Positions 53,660 through 63,858 of a stretch of 64,000 nucleotides of DNA are shown here, one piece after another (within the stretch, counting starts at the first letter, position 1; each line of letters opens with the position of its first letter). Source of the DNA: Acidobacteriota bacterium (GTDB lineage: Bacteria; Acidobacteriota; Terriglobia; Terriglobales; Acidobacteriaceae). Under the pieces are notes generated by a model. The model saw only the letters and a list, made by a program, of their open reading frames with translations. It ran no database searches and was not told where the DNA came from. The DNA lies in NCBI GenBank assembly GCA_018268855.1, contig JAFDVR010000014.1:1-64000 (forward strand), in the 5' to 3' direction. The translations under genes were made by a program, and so were the position numbers.

Positions 53660-54737
53660 ATCCTTCAAACATCGTGCGCCAGTACTCATTGCGTGGCAAG
53701 GTCGTTGTTACCATGGCCCGCGTACCGAGTGCTTCCACACGCTGCTTCGCTGCCTCGGCGTCCGCTTCGGTCCGGTAAAGACCGAAGAGCGACGAGCCGG
53801 AACCTGACAGCATGGCGGTAATAGCCTGCTCGTCCGGAGAAGCTACCTGGGTGCCCTCAAGGGCGGTGAGAATGTCGCGCAGGGAAGGATGCTGTGCAAA
53901 GGCGACCTCTTCGAAGTCGTTTGCGATCCCGGTGCGGACAAGCTCGGAAAGGTAGTTCCCAGCCAGGTCTCCACCCGAGGAGGAGACACCGGAGGCGCCG
54001 GTCACGCTGTTGCCCGCCGGTGAAAAGACGGACGCGTAGACGCAGCTCAACTCCTCAAGTCTATCGTTTTGCAGTTGCCGGGTCAAAGCACCCGTGGACG
54101 CCTTTTGGCCCTTCGGGTCTGCGTCGCCAGGCTGTTCTGCCGCAATTTCGTCGGAAAGCCAATTCGCCATGCGCTGGTCCCACTCTTTGAAGGCCAGCGG
54201 AGTGCTCACACCCACAGCCGGTGCAGCAATCACGCAAGGCATTGGCGGCAGGTCAGGATAAGGCACAAACATCTCGCCCCGCGACAGCCCCAGGGACGTC
54301 CCCCCGCACAAAAACAACGGGCAATCCGACCCCACCTGACCCGCAAGCCATATCCGGCTGGTTGGGGTAAGTGACTCATTTAGTTCACGTTCGATACCAA
54401 GTAGGGCCGCCACTGCGTTGGCCGACCCTGCCCCCAGACCGCCCTGCACCGGCAAGCGCTTGTCGATATCGATATGGACTTCGGCGGAGATTCCCATCGC
54501 ATCCAGCGCCCATTCCACCATCTTCCAGACCGTATTTTTGCTGTCGCAGGGCACGCCGGGATGGTTGCAGGTGATGTGAATGCTCGTGTTATCAGCACGT
54601 TGCGCCGAAACCGTCAGTACGTCGTACAGCCCGATGGTCTGGTAAAGCGTGCAGAGCCCGTGATACCCATCCGGACGCGTTGGGCCGATGCGCAAACCGA
54701 GGTTGATCTTGGAGTAGGAACGAATGCGCGTGAGCAT
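53658..54737 (-). CDS. ispE: 4-diphosphocytidyl-2-C-methyl-D-erythritol kinase
   Basis: The 359-residue product begins MLTRIRSYSKINLGLRIGPT, with the IspE start pattern (KINLxLxI...DGYH). The GHMP-kinase ATP loop is LPVQGGLGAGSANAVAALLG, and the third motif is MLSGSGSSLFGLY. It phosphorylates CDP-methylerythritol in the non-mevalonate isoprenoid pathway. It carries an insertion of about 45 residues (about 220-270, a Ser/Gly-rich stretch around SVTGASGVSSSGGD) that makes it longer than the common 280-310. ATG 54737 starts the conserved domain; longer frames would run into the divergent gene. Its stop lies in an inverted repeat arm. Confidence 0.95.
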   Translation of the reverse strand: MLTRIRSYSKINLGLRIGPTRPDGYHGLCTLYQTIGLYDVLTVSAQRADNTSIHITCNHPGVPCDSKNTVWKMVEWALDAMGISAEVHIDIDKRLPVQGGLGAGSANAVAALLGIERELNESLTPTSRIWLAGQVGSDCPLFLCGGTSLGLSRGEMFVPYPDLPPMPCVIAAPAVGVSTPLAFKEWDQRMANWLSDEIAAEQPGDADPKGQKASTGALTRQLQNDRLEELSCVYASVFSPAGNSVTGASGVSSSGGDLAGNYLSELVRTGIANDFEEVAFAQHPSLRDILTALEGTQVASPDEQAITAMLSGSGSSLFGLYRTEADAEAAKQRVEALGTRAMVTTTLPRNEYWRTMFEG

Positions 54738-54844
54738 ACGGTTGATTTTAGTGTCTGAATTAGTGGCAGATTTCGCTTCTTTTGCGACGAATATCAGTAA
54801 AGTGATGCAATACGTGTCAGTTATCCCGGAAAGAAAACGACCTG

Positions 54845-56077
54845 ATGATTTCGCTGAAACACGCGCCCGCCGCCCTGCTGCTTGCTGCCACCCTCGCTGC
54901 CACCGGACAGCAGACTCCATCGAGTAGCACCTTTCAGGCCGGTGCCAGGGCATTTCCGGTGGAACAGCGCTCGGCCAAAGGCACTCCCATTGTGTCTATG
55001 TGGAATCAGAAGTTGGCCACAGATCCTACGGACTACCCTGTTTTGAAAGAGGAGCACCAGCTTGTGTGGAGTCCGGCGAATGCGGAAGAGGGCGGATACA
55101 ACCACTACGCCTGCCTCATCCGCTACAAAGGCAAGCTGTTTGCCATGTGGGGCAATCATCCCTTTGGTGAGGACGGTCCCGGCCAGCGCGTTCTGTACTC
55201 CGTATCTGACAAGTGGGGCGTCTGGTCGAAGCCGCGCGAACTCTTTGCTGCTCCGGGACCCGTGAAGAAGCGTAAGGAAAGGGGAATTCATCTGAAGCCC
55301 GACCGCTGGGTGATTGTGGACGGCGCGCTCTATGCCATCGTGTATGTCCACGGCGCGGGCAGATATCCCATCGCGCGGCGCCTCGAAATTGGCGGCGAGA
55401 TGGGCGATCCGTTTCTGCTGGACAAGCTGCCCGCAAAGGCCGAGTTGCCGGTTTATATGCACGATGCCACTCCGCCAGCAGTCGCGCGCAAATTGCTGGA
55501 CTGGTATCCGCAGCATGACAAGGTCAGTTTTTGGGCGGCTGAAGACCAGGGCGTGCAACGCAAGGCGGTGGACGGCTCAACCCTGATTGAAACTTTCATG
55601 TACCGCGCGAAAGACGACACGCTCGTGCTGATGGCGCGCAATTGGGGGACGCCTTCGAACCCTGTACATAACAACCGCATGTACGTGAGCTTCAGCAAAG
55701 AGTACGGTCACTGGACAGCGCCCTATCCGACCGATATTCCTGACTCACCGACACGCGGCGACGCGCTGCGCTTGAAAGATGGAACCATCCTGTTGATCGG
55801 CACGCAGTACGCACCGCGTCTCGACAGCGCGCTCTATCTTGACCGAGATCCGCTCACCGTTTCGGTAAGCCATGACGGGTTCCACTTCGACCGGACGTAT
55901 ACGCTTCGCACCGGCGCTCCCAAGACGTGGCACATCCCGCACGTTGGCGGCCGAAATCCTGGGTTCGCGTACACGAGTTCCATCATTGATGGTGGTTTTC
56001 TGTACACGCTCTATTCCGTAGGCAAAGAAGACATCGCCATTAGCCGCGTACCCTTAAGTGAAATCGTAAAGCGCTAA
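54845..56077 (+). CDS. Secreted sialidase-like (BNR/beta-propeller) protein
   Basis: The 410-residue product begins MISLKHAPAALLLAATLAAT, a signal peptide ending near TG-QQ. The mature part reads as a beta-propeller of sialidase type: CLIRYKGKLFAMWGNHPFGE, RVLYSVSDKWGVWSKPRELF, MYVSFSKEYGHWTAPYPTDI, RLKDGTILLIGTQYAPRL and VSVSHDGFHFDRTYTL. SxxDGxxF-type turns (here SHDGFHF) are Asp-box-like. I cannot show the full arginine triad, so catalytic activity and sialic-acid specificity are not established; a general exo-glycosidase or glycan-binding role is possible. It diverges from ispE with a 107-base gap. Confidence 0.8.
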   Translation: MISLKHAPAALLLAATLAATGQQTPSSSTFQAGARAFPVEQRSAKGTPIVSMWNQKLATDPTDYPVLKEEHQLVWSPANAEEGGYNHYACLIRYKGKLFAMWGNHPFGEDGPGQRVLYSVSDKWGVWSKPRELFAAPGPVKKRKERGIHLKPDRWVIVDGALYAIVYVHGAGRYPIARRLEIGGEMGDPFLLDKLPAKAELPVYMHDATPPAVARKLLDWYPQHDKVSFWAAEDQGVQRKAVDGSTLIETFMYRAKDDTLVLMARNWGTPSNPVHNNRMYVSFSKEYGHWTAPYPTDIPDSPTRGDALRLKDGTILLIGTQYAPRLDSALYLDRDPLTVSVSHDGFHFDRTYTLRTGAPKTWHIPHVGGRNPGFAYTSSIIDGGFLYTLYSVGKEDIAISRVPLSEIVKR

Positions 56078-56244
56078 GTGCCGGAATTGTCCACGCGGCG
56101 CCTCACGGATAGCATCATCTAGCTAGACTGCGAAGCGCCAGCGGCAAGGTATCCTCTTCTGCTGATGTTCGCGACGATGGCTCTCCTCTACAAGCTCGCC
56201 AAAAAAATCATTGGCAATGGCTTTTTTCTCATCGACAATGGCTC

Positions 56245-57501
56245 ATGATGCTTCAGAGACAGACTGCGTTTCTAATGATGGTTGTACCGGCGATCGTCGT
56301 GTGCGCATCACTGCCGGCACAACAAACAGCATTCTCTCCTACGGCAGAAGAATTGCTCCAGCAAGCGGCCACCATGTATGCACATGCCGACAATTTTCAT
56401 ACGGAGATGTCGAAAGAACAGACCGACAGTGCACCTCGCTGGAGAAACTGGCGCAAGCTCGACATGAGCGTAATACGGTCTTCGCCGAATAGATTTCGCA
56501 TCGAAAGCCATGCCGGTACCGGTTCATGGATTCAAATGTCCGACGGTAAAACGGAATGGACCTACTGGATTGACGGCGCCCGCTATGAGGAGCATCCGCT
56601 CATTGGAGCAATCCCACACTTTCTTCATGCAGTTATGGCTGACGATCAGTACCTGCGCGAAGCTTGGAGTATCGCAACCAATTTGGAGCAGCTGGCGCGC
56701 ACCACTATCAATCTAGAGCGCTTTCCAGATGAAACAATCACGGTCGGCACACAACGGATTCCGTGTTTTGTCGTACACGGACAAATGAAAAAGAGAAACG
56801 ATGAATTTACATCGGATCGCACGCTTTGGATTGATAAGAGAACACATGTCTTCCGCAAGATAATAGAGCGCAATAAGAATTCTCTGATCAACGGTGACGT
56901 ACATTCACCTTTTAATCAGGAGATTATCCGTCTCTTTCCTGTCTTCGATCTCAATCCTGTTTCTCCAGATGCGGCCTTCTCCTTCGTTCCTCTTAATGGA
57001 GTAAAAAAGGTGAATACGTTGGAACCCGAATGGGCTCGTCACGCAACTGCTGCTATCCAAAGCAGTCCGCCTCATCGTGCGCCGGATATCGATCTCATCG
57101 CGGAAGATGGCAGCCGCCACAAGCTAAGCGAATATCTCGGAAAACCTGTACTCATCGATATGTGGGCAACATGGTGTGCTCCGTGCCTGAGCGCGATGCC
57201 GGATTTCTCACGCCTCGCGGCAAAGTACAAAGCAACCGATTTGATTGTCCTTTCCATTGACGAAGACTTGAGGCAATCCGCTGCCATCGAGTACCTGCAC
57301 AGCCACAATTTTCTTTGGACGAACCTTCACGATCAGAAACGCACCATGCAGATTGCACTGGCTGCTCAAGGCATTCCAATGACGCTTGTCATGGATCGGA
57401 ACGGACAGATCATCTTTCAAAATATTTCAGCAGGAGACAATTACGAGACGCTCATAGCTGCTTTAGACAGAGCGATATCTCTGACAACGTCCACTCATTA
57501 G
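56245..57501 (+). CDS. Secreted TlpA-like thioredoxin-fold protein with N-terminal LolA/DUF2092-like domain
   Basis: The 418-residue product begins [20 protein letters not shown] with a signal peptide ending near LPAQQ. Residues about 30-250 resemble the LolA/DUF2092 beta-domain ([56 protein letters not shown]). Residues about 275-415 are a thioredoxin-fold TlpA/ResA domain with the redox pair C311 and C314 in [20 protein letters not shown] and the cis-proline region [12 protein letters not shown]. It probably reduces disulfides or carries redox in the periplasm, with the first domain binding a lipid or polypeptide. The stop overlaps the stop of the convergent clpB gene by four bases. Confidence 0.87.
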   Translation: MMLQRQTAFLMMVVPAIVVCASLPAQQTAFSPTAEELLQQAATMYAHADNFHTEMSKEQTDSAPRWRNWRKLDMSVIRSSPNRFRIESHAGTGSWIQMSDGKTEWTYWIDGARYEEHPLIGAIPHFLHAVMADDQYLREAWSIATNLEQLARTTINLERFPDETITVGTQRIPCFVVHGQMKKRNDEFTSDRTLWIDKRTHVFRKIIERNKNSLINGDVHSPFNQEIIRLFPVFDLNPVSPDAAFSFVPLNGVKKVNTLEPEWARHATAAIQSSPPHRAPDIDLIAEDGSRHKLSEYLGKPVLIDMWATWCAPCLSAMPDFSRLAAKYKATDLIVLSIDEDLRQSAAIEYLHSHNFLWTNLHDQKRTMQIALAAQGIPMTLVMDRNGQIIFQNISAGDNYETLIAALDRAISLTTSTH

Positions 57502-60110
57502 CTTGAGTTTCGCTGAGCGCGGAAGGTGAGTTTGTCACCTTCCGCGTCCACCACAACATGGTCGCCGTGCAGCACCTCACCGTTCAGGATTTTGATGGCG
57601 AGTGGGTCCTGCAACAACCGCTGAATCGCGCGCTTCAGTGGACGCGCCCCGTACGCTCGGTCGTATCCAGCCGTGAAGACGAGATGACGAGCCGCAGGGG
57701 TCAACTCCAGCGTGATGCGGCGGTCGGCCAGCAGCGCCTCCAGATCCTTTAACCGCAGATCGACGATGTGTTCCAGTTGCCCTTCGCCCAGCGGATGGAA
57801 GACAACAATATCGTCCACGCGGTTCAGGAACTCCGGACGGAAGTGTTTCTTCAACTCGTCGAGCACACGCCGCTTGGCGTCGTTGAAACCTTCTTCGCCC
57901 TCCGCCCACGCCGTGTTCAACTGCTGCGCGCCCACGTTTGACGTCATGATCAGCACCGTGTTCTTGAAGTCCACCGTGCGTCCCTTTGAGTCGGTGAGAC
58001 GGCCATCGTCCAGCACCTGCAACAGCACGTTGAAGACATCTGGATGCGCCTTCTCAATCTCATCGAAGAGAACGACCGCATAGGGCCGGCGGCGGATCGC
58101 TTCGGTCAACTGCCCGCCTTCATCAAAGCCAACGTATCCCGGAGGCGCGCCGATCAAGCGAGCCACGGCGTGCTTCTCCATGTACTCGCTCATGTCGATG
58201 CGTACCATCGCCTGGTCATCATCAAAAAGAAACTCAGCCAGCGCGCGCGCCGTTTCGGTTTTACCAACACCCGTCGGTCCGAGGAAGATAAAGCTGCCAA
58301 TCGGCCGCTTTGGATCGCTTAGGCCCGCGCGGCTGCGGCGAATCGCATTCGCAACAGCACTCAGAGCTTCGTCCTGACCGATCACGCGCTCGCGCAGACG
58401 CTCTTCCATCTTCACCAGCTTCTGCACTTCGCCTTCCAGCATCTTGCTTACAGGGATGCCGGTCCACCGCGAAACGATCGCCGCAATGTCTTCTTCTTCG
58501 ACTTCTTCCTTCAACATGCGCTGCGCGTTGTTGCTGCCGTCCTGCACGGCTTCCAGATCGCGCAACTCAGCCTCGGCACGCGGCAACTCGCCATACTGAA
58601 TCGCAGCCGCGCGTTCCAGGTTGCCTCTGCGCGTCTGGTCTTCCATCTCAAAACGCAGCCCTTCAATGCGCTTCTTCAAATCGGCAATCAACGTAATCGC
58701 GTCGCGTTCGCGCTGCCACCGCGCGCGCAGACCGCCAATCTCCTCCTGCAATTCGGCAAGCTCCTTGTCCACCGCAATGAGCCGCTCCTTCGAGTTTTCG
58801 TCTTCTTCACGCTTCAGCGCAGTGCGTTCGATCTCCAGCGAAGTGGCGCGACGCTCCAGCGCATCGATCTCCACCGGTACGCTGCCAATCTGGATTGCGA
58901 GCGAAGCCGCGGCTTCATCTACAAGGTCAATCGCCTTGTCCGGTAGAAAGCGGTCGGAGATGTAGCGGTGCGACAACTCGGCCGCCGCGATGATCGCCGA
59001 GTCCTTGATGCGGACGTTGTGGTGCGCCTCGTACTTCTCTTTCAGGCCGCGCAGAATGTTGATCGTGTCCTCAACATTCGGCTCGCCGACATACACCTGC
59101 TGGAAACGGCGCTCCAGCGCAGCATCTTTTTCGATGTATTTGCGGAACTCGTTCAGCGTCGTCGCGCCAATGGCACGCAACTCGCCGCGTGCCAGCGCGG
59201 GCTTCAGCATGTTGCTCGCATCGATCGCGCCCTCGGCAGCGCCCGCACCCACCAGCGTATGCAACTCGTCGATAAAGAGAATGATCTCGCCATGCGAGTC
59301 TTCAATCTCTTTCAGGATCGCCTTCAGACGTTCTTCAAACTCCCCGCGAAACTTCGCGCCGGCGAGCATGCTCGCCAGATCGAGCGACACCACGCGCTTG
59401 TTCTTCAGCGCATCGGGCACGTCGCCAGAAACAATGCGCCGAGCCAGCCCTTCCACAATGGCGGTCTTGCCCACACCAGGCTCGCCTATCAGCACAGGAT
59501 TATTCTTTGTGCGGCGGCTCAGCACCTGCACCACGCGGCGGATCTCTTCATCGCGCCCGATCACCGGATCGAGTTTGCCCTCGCGCGCCTGTTTGGTCAC
59601 GTCCTTCGCATACTTCTCCAGCGCCTGGAACTTGCCCTCGGGATTCTGGTCGGTCACACGCTGATTGCCGCGCACCGCCGTCAACGCACGCAGAATCGCA
59701 TCATGCGTCGCGCCCGCCGCAGCCAGCGCCGTCTGCACCGGCTCATTCTTCTGCTGCGCCAAGGCCAGCAGCATGTGCTCGGTGGAAACGTACTCGTCCT
59801 TGAAGTTCTTCGCTTCCTGCTGCGCCTGCTCCAGCACCTTGTTCAGCGCCGCGCTAATGCCCGGGTTCTGCTGCGCACCCTGGATCTTCGGCAGCTTCGC
59901 AATCGCGTCGTTCACGCCTGACAGCAACTGCTGCACCGGCACGCCGATCTTTTCCAGCACCGGCAGCACAATGCCCTCGCGGTCCTCCAGCAAAGCGGCC
60001 ATCAGGTGCAACGGAACGATCTCCGGATTGCCGTTCTCCGCGGCATGCTGCTGCGCCGCCTGAATCGCGGCCTGCGATTTTACGGTTAGTTTTTCCCAGT
60101 TAATAGCCAT
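57498..60110 (-). CDS. clpB: ATP-dependent chaperone ClpB
   Basis: The 870-residue protein begins [20 protein letters not shown] with the Clp N-domain (to about 150). The first AAA+ module has Walker A GEPGVGKT (K215) and [20 protein letters not shown]. The coiled-coil middle domain that marks ClpB lies at about 410-530 ([20 protein letters not shown]). The second AAA+ module has [20 protein letters not shown] and [20 protein letters not shown]. It disaggregates proteins together with DnaK. No GroEL-type or CIRCE element is evident upstream, and no IGF/IGL loop for ClpP is seen, as expected. ATG 60110 starts the conserved domain. Confidence 0.98.
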   Translation of the reverse strand: MAINWEKLTVKSQAAIQAAQQHAAENGNPEIVPLHLMAALLEDREGIVLPVLEKIGVPVQQLLSGVNDAIAKLPKIQGAQQNPGISAALNKVLEQAQQEAKNFKDEYVSTEHMLLALAQQKNEPVQTALAAAGATHDAILRALTAVRGNQRVTDQNPEGKFQALEKYAKDVTKQAREGKLDPVIGRDEEIRRVVQVLSRRTKNNPVLIGEPGVGKTAIVEGLARRIVSGDVPDALKNKRVVSLDLASMLAGAKFRGEFEERLKAILKEIEDSHGEIILFIDELHTLVGAGAAEGAIDASNMLKPALARGELRAIGATTLNEFRKYIEKDAALERRFQQVYVGEPNVEDTINILRGLKEKYEAHHNVRIKDSAIIAAAELSHRYISDRFLPDKAIDLVDEAAASLAIQIGSVPVEIDALERRATSLEIERTALKREEDENSKERLIAVDKELAELQEEIGGLRARWQRERDAITLIADLKKRIEGLRFEMEDQTRRGNLERAAAIQYGELPRAEAELRDLEAVQDGSNNAQRMLKEEVEEEDIAAIVSRWTGIPVSKMLEGEVQKLVKMEERLRERVIGQDEALSAVANAIRRSRAGLSDPKRPIGSFIFLGPTGVGKTETARALAEFLFDDDQAMVRIDMSEYMEKHAVARLIGAPPGYVGFDEGGQLTEAIRRRPYAVVLFDEIEKAHPDVFNVLLQVLDDGRLTDSKGRTVDFKNTVLIMTSNVGAQQLNTAWAEGEEGFNDAKRRVLDELKKHFRPEFLNRVDDIVVFHPLGEGQLEHIVDLRLKDLEALLADRRITLELTPAARHLVFTAGYDRAYGARPLKRAIQRLLQDPLAIKILNGEVLHGDHVVVDAEGDKLTFRAQRNSS

Positions 60111-60202
60111 GCGGGGTTTGCCTCGAATACGGATTCTATACATCTATTGGATGCATTCTGAGGCGGCGTGATGCAAAATATGAGCGGAACCCACTCATAT
60201 TT

Positions 60203-63200
60203 TTACGGCGTTATAACAAGGCTAAATTGCGAGGTTCGGACTCCCAAAGCAGGCTCTGATCCGACAATCTGGATGGTGTATGTCCCCGGAGGGGTGTGAT
60301 CGGGGTAGCGCGCGCTGCAGCCACTCAGCCATAGGGTCGAGAACAGGAACATCATTAATAAGAGCGAGCGCAGTAGAGCCGCCCGTCTGGGAACAGCAAA
60401 TAGTGCGAGTGCACCCAGCCCCAGAAGGCAGAGCTGGAGATTGTTCCGGCCTTCATGCCTCACCGAGGCATAGCCTAAGACCGTGTCCGTATCGATAACG
60501 ACGCGCGTTGTCGCAGTCTCTCCCGCAGCGAGCGTGATGGCCTGCTTGTCGAAGGTGCAACTTGCGTAGACAGGCAGATCAGCGCATGACAGAGCGACCG
60601 TCCCCTGAAAACCTCCGATGGAATGGACAGCCACCGATAGCGGTGCGTGGTGCTCTGTCTGGATAGACAAGGACGGGGGATCGGCGCTCACGCTGAAATC
60701 ATTGCTTAGAACCAGCATCGACAAGGTGAATGAACTGGGGAGGTAATTCGCCGAACCGCTATATGTAGCAACCAGAATGTGGAGGCCTGTGGTCGAGAAG
60801 GAAGTTGTAAGTCTTATCTTTCCTTGCGCATCGAGGGTGCCGCTGGCGACTACATTCGCGCCTTCCATAAAGGAGACTGTTCCATCGGGAATATGTGTGG
60901 AAGCTGGAGCGCTCACGCCGGCCTGCAAAGTCACTGTCCGTTGTTGGAAGACCGGACTCGGACTGATCACAAACTGTGTCACGGTAGGTGCGCGTTCTAC
61001 CGTGAAAGCCAGAGGAGCAGATGTGCTTGCCGCCAATATAGATGTGGCTGCAAAACTCGCTGTCAGCGTGTACGGACCGGCGGGCAATACTACATTTGCA
61101 ACCGCCACTCCAGACGCATCGGTCACACCTTTGCCTGCGACGTTTCCATTCACAAAAAAGGTGACGGTGCCACCCTGCGTGGAGACGGCTGGAGAAGCCG
61201 CCGAGGAGACCGTGGCGCGCAGTTGCACGTTCTGGAACGCTACCGGAGATGGAGGCAAAACGGCGGCTGTGACCGTTGTGGGTGCAGCAAGCACTGTTAC
61301 CGTTACCGCCGGAGATGTGCTCGGTTCAAAAGAAGTGTCGCCGGAATACACGGCATAAATCAGATGTGTTCCGGGAGAGAGTTGCACTGCCCCCAGTCGG
61401 GCAATGCCGGAAGCATCCACTAGACCGCTTCCCAGAACATTCGTCCCTTCGTAAAACGTAACGTTGCCGGTCGCGCCAGAGACATTTGCGGTAACCGCAG
61501 CAGTGAGCGTTGTGCCTGCCTGATACGGCACGGGATTGGGGGAAGCAGACAATGCCGTGCTGGTCGTTCCCCCCACAATTACAAGGTTTACAGCAGGAGA
61601 AGTGGTGGCTTGATAATCAGCGTTGCCGTCATAGCGAGCAACGATGACATGCGTGCCGCGCGCAAGCGTGTTGACGTTGAAATTAGCGGTACCTGCTACC
61701 AACGATGCAGTCCCGAGGACCGAGCTACCTTCCAAAAAGGTAACTGTACCTGTTGGCTGTCCGGCGTTGCCGGTAAGTGCATTGACGACAGCATGCAGGT
61801 TTACCGTTTGGCCCACCGTAGCAGGATTGGGATTGGCGGTAAGCACAACGCCTGCCGTAGGGGCATTGACGACCACAACCCCCAGAACGCGTGACTGGCT
61901 GGGCGCATACACAGCGTCTCCATGGAACACTGCAGAGAAGGTATGAAATCCAAGTGCCAGTGTGGAGGTCTGGTAGACGGCGCTTGTGCCTGTAATCGGG
62001 ACTCTTCCCTGGCTTATAAATGTGGCGCCTCCCCCTGTGTCATAGATTTCTATCTCCCCCGTAGGCGCGCCGCTGGTGGCCGTCTCTGTAATGGTGAGTG
62101 TGTAGAGCTGCCCTTTGCGAATAGATGTCGGACCCGAAATATCTGTAGCGGTACGGATGAGCTCTTCCGGAGGGAAACTATGCCGGAATATCTCTACCGA
62201 GCTCTGGGGATAACCAACCGTGACGATGTCGCCTTGTGCGTCTCCATCCACATCGGCCAGCAGGATCGAATCCGATGAAAATGCCGGAGCTGTCGGCCCG
62301 GTCATCAATGGGAGCGGCGCTTCGAACGTTCCATCACCGCGGCCGCGAACGATAGACACATAGTTGTTCGTGCCCGCTGCAACAATGTCTAAATTTGTAT
62401 CTCCGTCCACTGCGCCTACCTGGACCACGTATGCCTCTGGCCCTGCTTCCGGCGAAAGGACCACATTTTGTATCGGTCCAAAGACGCCTGGCTGGGCGGT
62501 CTGATTGAGCATCACGCCTACCCCATACGGCCCCTGCGCGAAGATCAGATCTGGCAATCCATCTCCGTTCAGATCTCCGGATTCCATATCCGCGATCCCT
62601 GATGAGGTGACATAGTGTGTGGACGAAACGAATGTTCCGGGATTCGTCGAACTCCCGAAAACAATATTTATGCCGGGAGAGGTGGGCTCTCCTATGGCGA
62701 GGTCTGGGAAGTGGTCGCCATTGAAATCTGCAAGCGTAAAGAAAGAACCTAAGCCGGGAAGAGAATAGCTGCTCTTCCGTTGAAACGTGCCGGGATGCGT
62801 CGCATCGTTCAGTAACACCTGGACGACACTATGGTTCGACGGGGCGCCAATGCAGACAATGTCAGGAAAGCCATCCAGGTCCATGTCCCCTACCCGGCAC
62901 ATGGGATAGCCCACATTCGGAAAATAAGAGACCGGCGCAAGAAACGATCCCGGATGCGCTGGGTCGTTTTGGAAATAGAACAATGTTCCGTCGTCGACGC
63001 TGAGCGCGATCAGGTCGATCAGACCGTCAGCATTGGCATCTACTGGATAGACATACTCCAGGTCGCCCGCAGTCACATTGAGAAATTGCGGCGCAAGAAA
63101 TTCGCCGGGACGGGCTGGATCGCCCGCCGCTATTGCAATGCGCGCCGGACTGAACATAGCCACTGCCATGTCCTTAACTCCGTCACCATTGAAATCCGCG

Positions 63201-63679
63201 ACCACAGGTGCAGTAATAAGGTTGTGCTCGGTGCCAAAGGTAAAATCGCGTGTGTTCTTGTAGACCGGGGTCGGGGTATAGGCAGGGGTGGTTCCGGCGA
63301 CTACAAGCTGGACCACCGGAGAGCTGGAAGCCGCATCTGCAACCGATGGCCGGAACGCAGCATGCAAGGCATACAGGCCCGAACCAAAGACGTGGCGGAT
63401 CGTCGCTGTTCCCGGCGTGAAACCTGCCGTATTGCTGTGAACTAATTGCGCGGTCTCTATAAGTTGACTGCCGCTAAACAGGTCAACAACCCCGGCTGTA
63501 ACAGGCCCCTGTCCGTCCGAAACGGAGATCTGGATAGTGACAGGCGTGTTCGGCTGGGCGTTGTGCGTGGAAAGTGAAAGAGTAGTCGTAGTAGGAAGCT
63601 GCGCATGCGCCCCAAGTGCAACCCATATACACAAAGTCAATAAAACGATACGGCGGTTCAGCAGCTTCAGCAGAAACAT
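60203..63679 (-). CDS. Large secreted FG-GAP / Ig-like repeat surface protein
   Basis: The 1,158-residue product begins MFLLKLLNRRIVLLTLCIWV with a signal peptide ending AHAQ. Residues 30-130 are an Ig-like domain. Residues about 140-510 carry six FG-GAP/VCBS-type motifs (DFNGDGVKDMAVA, DANADGLIDLIAL, DMDLDGFPDIVCI, DFNGDHFPDLAIG, DLNGDGLPDLIFA, DVDGDAQGDIVTV), calcium-binding beta-propeller blades. About five Big_3-type Ig-like domains follow (PTGTVTFLEGSSVLG, TGNVTFYEGTNVLG, GGTVTFFVNGNV, DGTVSFMEGANVV). The end has a hydrophobic stretch with an Arg-rich break, a cysteine in LWLSGCSARY and a final PPGTYTIQIVGSEP beta unit, an Acidobacteriota-type C-terminus. It is probably a cell-surface adhesin or glycan-binding protein; no enzyme motif is seen. 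Confidence 0.87.
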   Translation of the reverse strand: MFLLKLLNRRIVLLTLCIWVALGAHAQLPTTTTLSLSTHNAQPNTPVTIQISVSDGQGPVTAGVVDLFSGSQLIETAQLVHSNTAGFTPGTATIRHVFGSGLYALHAAFRPSVADAASSSPVVQLVVAGTTPAYTPTPVYKNTRDFTFGTEHNLITAPVVADFNGDGVKDMAVAMFSPARIAIAAGDPARPGEFLAPQFLNVTAGDLEYVYPVDANADGLIDLIALSVDDGTLFYFQNDPAHPGSFLAPVSYFPNVGYPMCRVGDMDLDGFPDIVCIGAPSNHSVVQVLLNDATHPGTFQRKSSYSLPGLGSFFTLADFNGDHFPDLAIGEPTSPGINIVFGSSTNPGTFVSSTHYVTSSGIADMESGDLNGDGLPDLIFAQGPYGVGVMLNQTAQPGVFGPIQNVVLSPEAGPEAYVVQVGAVDGDTNLDIVAAGTNNYVSIVRGRGDGTFEAPLPLMTGPTAPAFSSDSILLADVDGDAQGDIVTVGYPQSSVEIFRHSFPPEELIRTATDISGPTSIRKGQLYTLTITETATSGAPTGEIEIYDTGGGATFISQGRVPITGTSAVYQTSTLALGFHTFSAVFHGDAVYAPSQSRVLGVVVVNAPTAGVVLTANPNPATVGQTVNLHAVVNALTGNAGQPTGTVTFLEGSSVLGTASLVAGTANFNVNTLARGTHVIVARYDGNADYQATTSPAVNLVIVGGTTSTALSASPNPVPYQAGTTLTAAVTANVSGATGNVTFYEGTNVLGSGLVDASGIARLGAVQLSPGTHLIYAVYSGDTSFEPSTSPAVTVTVLAAPTTVTAAVLPPSPVAFQNVQLRATVSSAASPAVSTQGGTVTFFVNGNVAGKGVTDASGVAVANVVLPAGPYTLTASFAATSILAASTSAPLAFTVERAPTVTQFVISPSPVFQQRTVTLQAGVSAPASTHIPDGTVSFMEGANVVASGTLDAQGKIRLTTSFSTTGLHILVATYSGSANYLPSSFTLSMLVLSNDFSVSADPPSLSIQTEHHAPLSVAVHSIGGFQGTVALSCADLPVYASCTFDKQAITLAAGETATTRVVIDTDTVLGYASVRHEGRNNLQLCLLGLGALALFAVPRRAALLRSLLLMMFLFSTLWLSGCSARYPDHTPPGTYTIQIVGSEPALGVRTSQFSLVITP

Positions 63680-63781
63680 TAAGGATCCCAGAGTTCGCCT
63701 CTAATCATAGCTTCCGTAACCATGAGTAGCCAGAGTGCGCACGTCTGAGAAACCAATGAGATATTTTTCAGCAAGTTACAA

Positions 63782-63810
63782 AAGGCGCAGGCCTCTCGGA
63801 CCCGCGCCTT
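63782..63810. terminator. Probable intrinsic terminator
   Basis: AAGGCGC (63782-63788) and GCGCCTT (63804-63810) form a stem; the - strand continues with TTTTG. It lies after the stop of the partial cupin gene and would end leftward transcription before the FG-GAP/Ig gene. The gap 63680-63858 has no gene. Confidence 0.65.
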
Positions 63811-63858
63811 AGTTTTCATATAGCGATCTGAATGTAGCTGATCTCGTAACGCGGCGGT

